From positions 372,001 to 436,000 of the forward strand of contig NZ_LCTZ01000002.1 in NCBI RefSeq assembly GCF_001413955.1: a stretch of DNA of 64,000 nucleotides, given 5' to 3'. This stretch comes from Flagellimonas eckloniae. GTDB taxonomy: Bacteria; Bacteroidota; Bacteroidia; Flavobacteriales; Flavobacteriaceae. Below the pieces are notes generated by a model. That model was not told where the DNA came from and did no database searches. It saw only the letters and a program-made list of their open reading frames with translations. The position numbers were made by a program, and so were the translations under genes. This document shows positions 59,784 to 64,000 of this stretch, one piece after another (position 1 is the stretch's first letter; each line of letters opens with the position of its first letter).

Positions 59784-61610
59784 CTATGCATTCAAAGACT
59801 GCATTTCAACCAATTTTTTATACCCTTTTTTGGATAGCATCAATTCCTCATGGGTACCTTGTTCTACAATTATTCCTTTGTTGAGCACCACGATTGAATC
59901 TGCATTTTGGATTGTGGAAAGTCTATGTGCGATAACAATAGAGGTTCTGTTCCGCATCATTTTTTCCAAGGCATCCTGCACCAAACGTTCACTTTCGGTA
60001 TCCAAGGCGGAGGTTGCTTCGTCCAAAATCATGATGGGCGGGTTTTTGAGCACTGCTCTTGCAATGGAAAGCCGCTGTTTTTGGCCACCACTGAGTTTAT
60101 TTCCGCTATCGCCTATATTGGTATCGTAACCATTTGACAGCTCCACAATAAAATCATGGGCATTGGCTACCTTGGCCGCTTCTATAATCTCATCGTGTGA
60201 AGCGTTTTCTTTTCCTAAGCCGATATTGTTTTTGACCGTATCATTGAATAAGATGGAATCCTGGGTCACCAATCCCATTAAATCCCGAAGTGACTTTTTT
60301 GAAATGTCTTTTATATTGATGCCATCAATCAGAATTTCGCCCATGTTTACATCATAGAAACGGGTGACCAAATTGGCAATTGTACTTTTTCCACTTCCGG
60401 ATTGCCCAACCAAGGCTACGGTATGTCCTTTTTTTACCTTGAGGTTGAAATCCTTCAAAATATAGTCGTCCTCATATTTAAAAGAGACGTTGTCAATAAG
60501 GATATCTTTGTTCAAATCGGTTTTTTCAACAGCATTTTTGCTATCGGAAATTGGGTTTTCAGATTCTAGCACCTCAAGAACCCGTTCCGCAGCGGCATTT
60601 CCCTTGCGTACACCATATGAGGCTTTGCTTATTGCTTTGGCCGGGGTAAGAATGTTATAGGCCAATCCCATATAAGCAATAAAAGAAGAAGGGTCAAGCG
60701 TTTTGTCTACCAGTACCATTTTGCCTCCAAACCATAATAAGACCCCTATTACCAAGATTCCTAAAAATTCACCTGTTGGGGAAGCCAAGTTCTGTCTGTT
60801 CAATAATGAATTTGAAAATTTAAAAAACCGATTTGTAGATTTTTTAAAGGTGTTGTAGAATTTTGATTCCGCATTAAAAGCCTTGATAACACGCAAACCG
60901 CTAAGTGTTTCCTCAACAATGGAAAGGAACTCACCTTGTTCTTTTTGTACTTTGTCCGATTGTTTTTTGAGAGATTTTCCAATTCTTGAAATAATCATCC
61001 CAGCAATTGGGATAAAAACAAAAACAAAGATGGTAAGCTTGGCGCTTATACCAAACATGATCAAGATTGTGAACAGGATGGTCAACGGTTCCCGAACTAC
61101 CAATTCGAGCACAGATAAAAACGAATGTTGAATTTCCAGTACATCAGAAGTTATCCTGGCAATGACATCTCCTTTTCTTTTTTCCGAAAAATAGGAAATG
61201 GGCAAATCCACTATTTTTTGATACATTTTATTTCGAATGTCCTTTAGGACACCATTTCTAAGAAAGGTGATAAAGTACATTGCAAAATAGTTGAAAGCGT
61301 TTTTCAACAGGAACAGAATCAATACCAGCCCAATGACCAAAATCAACCCTTTCATATCATCATCCCCTGAATACTCTGTTACTCGATAGTTAATATAATC
61401 CTGTAAGTAGTCCTTGAGATTAGCGAAACCATTGTATACAGGCTCTACCAAAATTTTCTGTTCCGGTTTAAACAGAACGTCCAACATTGGAATTAGCGCT
61501 GCAAAAGATAGCGCGCTGAAAAGTGCGTAAAGTATATTAAAAAAAATATTCAAAAAACCATACCTGCGATAGGGTATCGCAAATTGGAGAATCTTTTTAA
61601 AGTAGTTCAT
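59784..61610 (-). CDS. ABC exporter, MsbA-like half-transporter
   Basis: A 608-residue fusion of a six-helix membrane domain (about 1-330; helices include LRNGVLKDIRNKMYQKI and VARITSDVLEIQHSF as coupling regions) and an ATPase domain (about 345-600): Walker A VGQSGSGKST, Q-loop LVTQDSILF, signature LSGGQKQRLS, Walker B IMILDEATSALD and the His of IVIAHRLST. It acts as a homodimer exporting a lipid or lipid-linked glycan, plausibly lipid A core as MsbA does, but the cargo is not certain. It starts 4 nt after the phospho-sugar mutase stop. Confidence 0.92.
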   Translation of the reverse strand: MNYFKKILQFAIPYRRYGFLNIFFNILYALFSALSFAALIPMLDVLFKPEQKILVEPVYNGFANLKDYLQDYINYRVTEYSGDDDMKGLILVIGLVLILFLLKNAFNYFAMYFITFLRNGVLKDIRNKMYQKIVDLPISYFSEKRKGDVIARITSDVLEIQHSFLSVLELVVREPLTILFTILIMFGISAKLTIFVFVFIPIAGMIISRIGKSLKKQSDKVQKEQGEFLSIVEETLSGLRVIKAFNAESKFYNTFKKSTNRFFKFSNSLLNRQNLASPTGEFLGILVIGVLLWFGGKMVLVDKTLDPSSFIAYMGLAYNILTPAKAISKASYGVRKGNAAAERVLEVLESENPISDSKNAVEKTDLNKDILIDNVSFKYEDDYILKDFNLKVKKGHTVALVGQSGSGKSTIANLVTRFYDVNMGEILIDGINIKDISKKSLRDLMGLVTQDSILFNDTVKNNIGLGKENASHDEIIEAAKVANAHDFIVELSNGYDTNIGDSGNKLSGGQKQRLSIARAVLKNPPIMILDEATSALDTESERLVQDALEKMMRNRTSIVIAHRLSTIQNADSIVVLNKGIIVEQGTHEELMLSKKGYKKLVEMQSLNA

Positions 61611-61614
61611 TCAC

Positions 61615-63321
61615 CTATAAATTCAGTTCTGAGAGGATACCATCAATTTTGGTTTCCAACTGCAAATTTACGGATTTATAATCCTCTGATTTTTCCAATG
61701 TGGTATTTGTACTGATGTAAAATTTGACTTTTGGTTCTGTACCGCTTGGCCTTGCAGCTATGCGTGTGCCATCTTCAGTTTCATAGATCAATACGTTGGA
61801 TTTGGGCAGGTCAATTGCTTTTTCTTCACCAGTTTGTGCATTCTTGGCGGTTGAGGTGTTGTAATCCTCTATCCATATAACTTTGGAGCCCTGGACAGAT
61901 TCCACAGGATTTTCCTTAAAGTCAATCAACATTTGTTTTATTTCCTCTGCACCGCTGATTCCTTTCTTGGTTAAAGAAATCAACTTCTCCTTATAAAATC
62001 CAAAGTCAACGTAAGCGTCAATTAAATCCTGATAAAAAGAGCTTCCGTTTGCTTTTGCATTTGCTGCAATTTCACAGGCCAATAGGGTAGAGGTAACGGC
62101 ATCTTTATCACGGACAAAGTCGCCTACCATATAACCAAAACTTTCTTCTCCACCTCCAATAAAAGTCGATTCAGGAAAATCCTTGATCATTTTTCCAATC
62201 CATTTGAATCCGGTCAAAGCAGTTTTAAATTCAACACCATAGGATTTGGCCATTTGCTCCATCATTGGTGTGGAAACTATTGTAGTTGCAATAAATTCAT
62301 TGCCTTTAAATCCGTTTTCTTTGTATTTATCCAAAAGGAACTTGGTCATCAATACCATGGTCTGATTTCCGTTGAGCAATTCTATTTTTCCTTCCAAATT
62401 TCTTACTGCGATGCCTAATCTATCACTATCAGGATCTGTACCCACCACCATATCTGCACCGATTTCCTCTGCTTTTTTAATGGCCATTGCCAAAGCTTCC
62501 GGTTCTTCAGGGTTTGGGGATTTCACAGTGGGAAATGCACCATCAGGCTTTGCCTGTTCTTCAATAATGGTCACATTTTTATAACCAGCACGTTTTAAAA
62601 CTTCTGGAATAGCCGTTATCGATGTTCCATGTAGGGAAGTGAAAACAATTTTAAAATTGTCCTTATCCTTTGCATCAAAACTTCCGTTGCTTACCGAAGC
62701 TTCAAAAAATGCTTCATCAACTTCCTTGTCAATTAATTCAATAAGATTTTTATTGGCCTTAAAGTTTATATCCTCAAAAGACAACGAATTGATCTCTGCT
62801 ATAATCTCACGATCTTGCGGTGGTACAATTTGCCCGCCATCTGTCCAATATACTTTATACCCATTATACTCAGGTGGATTGTGGGAAGCAGTTAATACAA
62901 TCCCTGCATGACAGTTTAAATGTTTGACGGCAAATGAAAGTTCAGGCGTCGTACGCAATTCTGAAAATAAAAAGACCTTAATTCCATTAGCAGACAATAC
63001 TTCAGAAACGGTGCGCGCCAAAGTATCAGAGTTGTGTCTACAGTCATAGGCGATAACCACCTTTATTTCTTCTGTGGGATATGATCTTTTAAGATAGTTT
63101 CCGAGACCTTGCGTATTTTTACCTAGAGTATATTTATTTATCCTATTGGTTCCAACACCCATTACACCGCGCATTCCCCCGGTTCCAAATTCTAAATCTT
63201 TGTAGAAGCGTTCTTTTAGTTCTTCTGTGTCATTTTCTATAAGATGTTGAATTTCTTTTTTGGTTTCTGAATCAAAAAAATCGGTTAACCAAGTCTGTGC
63301 GGTTGAGAGAATGGAATCCAT
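61615..63321 (-). CDS. Phospho-sugar mutase (phosphoglucomutase/phosphomannomutase)
   Basis: A 568-residue alpha-D-phosphohexomutase. The catalytic Ser146 sits in VLTASHNPPEYNG, the metal loop is GTDPDSDRLG, the sugar-specificity loop GGEESFGYM, and the phosphate-binding loop RPSGTEPKVKFY. The length fits the PGM2-like type. It interconverts glucose-1-P and glucose-6-P (or mannose phosphates), supplying nucleotide sugars and linking to trehalose synthesis elsewhere in the window. It lies 4 nt before the ABC exporter gene, so the two share a transcript. Confidence 0.94.
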   Translation of the reverse strand: MDSILSTAQTWLTDFFDSETKKEIQHLIENDTEELKERFYKDLEFGTGGMRGVMGVGTNRINKYTLGKNTQGLGNYLKRSYPTEEIKVVIAYDCRHNSDTLARTVSEVLSANGIKVFLFSELRTTPELSFAVKHLNCHAGIVLTASHNPPEYNGYKVYWTDGGQIVPPQDREIIAEINSLSFEDINFKANKNLIELIDKEVDEAFFEASVSNGSFDAKDKDNFKIVFTSLHGTSITAIPEVLKRAGYKNVTIIEEQAKPDGAFPTVKSPNPEEPEALAMAIKKAEEIGADMVVGTDPDSDRLGIAVRNLEGKIELLNGNQTMVLMTKFLLDKYKENGFKGNEFIATTIVSTPMMEQMAKSYGVEFKTALTGFKWIGKMIKDFPESTFIGGGEESFGYMVGDFVRDKDAVTSTLLACEIAANAKANGSSFYQDLIDAYVDFGFYKEKLISLTKKGISGAEEIKQMLIDFKENPVESVQGSKVIWIEDYNTSTAKNAQTGEEKAIDLPKSNVLIYETEDGTRIAARPSGTEPKVKFYISTNTTLEKSEDYKSVNLQLETKIDGILSELNL

Positions 63322-63378
63322 GAATATAGCTTAATATTTTGCGTGTTAAAATTACAAAGAATCTGTGTTTGACTCTAC

Positions 63379-64000
63379 TTAAACGTTTATTTTATTGGAG
63401 ATGGTGTAGCGGGTATCATTTTTTCTGGAGCGGACCATTATTTCCCCTAAGAATCCAGCCAAAAAAAGTTGTGTTCCAAGAAGCATGGCGGTAAGGGCTA
63501 TGTAAAATTCGGGTCTTTCCGTAATTAACCTGCCAGTTGGGTTTAGGTACAGCTTGTCAATGCCCAGATATAGTGAAAATGCAAAACCAATTATGAACAT
63601 AAGAACTCCAAGAGCCCCAAATAAGTGCATGGGTTGGCGTCCAAATTTGGAAACAAACCAGATGGTGATCAAATCCAGGAAGCCATTGATGAAACGTTCT
63701 GCTCCAAATTTGGTACTTCCGTATTTTCTAGCTTGATGCTGAACCACCTTTTCTGTGATTTTGGAAAAACCTGCATTTTTTGCTAGAACTGGAATATACC
63801 GATGCATATCTCCCGAAACTTCTATGTTTTTGACCACTTCGTTCTTGAAAGCTTTGAGGCCACAGTTGAAATCATGTAATTTTACTCCAGATGTTCTTCG
63901 GGCTGCCCAATTGAATAGTTTGGAAGGGATGTTCTTTGTAATAATGGAATCGTATCGTTTCTTTTTCCAACCGGAAACAATATGATTTCCATCTTCTTTA
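63379..64000 (-). CDS. GT2 glycosyltransferase (dolichyl-phosphate mannosyltransferase-like), 5' end beyond the window
   Basis: Open from the right edge and read on the minus strand from codon 63999. Visible are GNHIVSGWKKKRYDS, LHDFNCGLKAFKNEV and GDMHRYIPVLA, the marks of polyprenol-phosphate sugar transferases (DPM1/GtrB-like), then two C-terminal membrane helices (about 63-82 and 105-127 residues before the end region) and a GTQLFLAGFLGEIMVR stretch. It probably moves a sugar onto a polyprenyl phosphate. A GTG at 63837 could be mistaken for the start, but the conserved GT2 motifs lie upstream of it. The first part of the GT-A domain is outside the window. Confidence 0.88.
   Translation of the reverse strand, partial: KEDGNHIVSGWKKKRYDSIITKNIPSKLFNWAARRTSGVKLHDFNCGLKAFKNEVVKNIEVSGDMHRYIPVLAKNAGFSKITEKVVQHQARKYGSTKFGAERFINGFLDLITIWFVSKFGRQPMHLFGALGVLMFIIGFAFSLYLGIDKLYLNPTGRLITERPEFYIALTAMLLGTQLFLAGFLGEIMVRSRKNDTRYTISNKINV

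Noticed and set aside
63379..63837. A complete 152-residue protein starting at GTG 63837
   Set aside because: The frame is open through to the right edge and encodes conserved GT2 glycosyltransferase motifs upstream of the GTG, so this is the C-terminal part of a larger protein.
1..64000. tRNA, rRNA, CRISPR arrays, IS elements or prophage
   Set aside because: I saw no cloverleaf sequences, regular spacer repeats, transposase-like ORFs or terminal inverted repeats in the spacers; a tRNAscan and IS search would be decisive.

Overview
The window looks like a chromosome segment of a marine-type member of the family Flavobacteriaceae (Bacteroidota). The signs are low G+C, a TonB receptor paired with a DUF4249 lipoprotein, 2TM-domain proteins, a ThuA/PQQ-dehydrogenase fusion, DUF2490 and DUF6515 proteins, a LETM1-related protein, Bacteroidota-type promoters (TTG-N17-23-TAnnTTTG), and almost no Shine-Dalgarno signals. 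The genus cannot be fixed from the sequence alone. I see no rRNA, tRNA, CRISPR array, IS element, prophage or pseudogene. Gene density is high and most genes lie on the minus strand.

Layout. 1-4383: a translationally coupled minus-strand operon (DUF418 membrane protein, two SGNH-like paralogues, and an MBOAT acyltransferase cut by the left edge), probably for envelope O-acylation. 4622-7917: TonB receptor plus DUF4249 lipoprotein with a terminator. 8250-12372: a plus-strand signalling cassette of a TPR protein, a LytS-type kinase with a fused C-terminal 2TM domain, four free-standing 2TM proteins and a LytTR response regulator. 12463-19778: LETM1-like protein, small MscS channel, OmpW, an ECF42-type sigma factor with its YCII partner, MFS transporter, lipoprotein and YdeI-like protein. 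19832-35116: large exported proteins (VPS10/BNR propeller, PD40-amidohydrolase, ThuA-PQQ dehydrogenase-PKD-cytochrome c fusion, M1 and M28 peptidases, TolB-SnoaL fusion). 35113-40516: trehalose-6-phosphate synthase/phosphatase divergent from a GH15 hydrolase, then an unknown outer-membrane protein. 40537-48394: a fatty-acid beta-oxidation operon headed by a MarR regulator behind a perfect 28-bp palindrome, and an acyl-CoA synthetase. 48486-57693: GNAT, an unknown exported protein, PurL, SDR, an AraC regulator, and an RsmB-type methyltransferase divergent from a Ycf48-like lipoprotein. 57699-59783: a compact ECF sigma/anti-sigma/LTxxQ-protein operon followed by a DUF6515 gene. 59784-64000: ABC exporter, phospho-sugar mutase and a GT2 glycosyltransferase cut by the right edge.

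The two most interesting systems are (a) the ECF operon, where the same promoter-like motif (TTAAACCTTTT, with AAACC-N16-GTC spacing) occurs three times, before the sigma, anti-sigma and DUF6515 genes, so that a self-activating regulon can be read from the sequence; and (b) the LytS/2TM/LytTR cassette with five tandem copies of one small membrane domain, one fused to the kinase. Two further finds are an interleaved divergent promoter at 56609-56646 and the MarR operator at 46514-46541.

Several reading frames could open at an upstream TTG. I placed their starts at downstream ATG codons where promoters, signal peptides or ATGA overlaps supported this. The ECF sigma factor at 59734 is the exception: there TTG is the only possible start.
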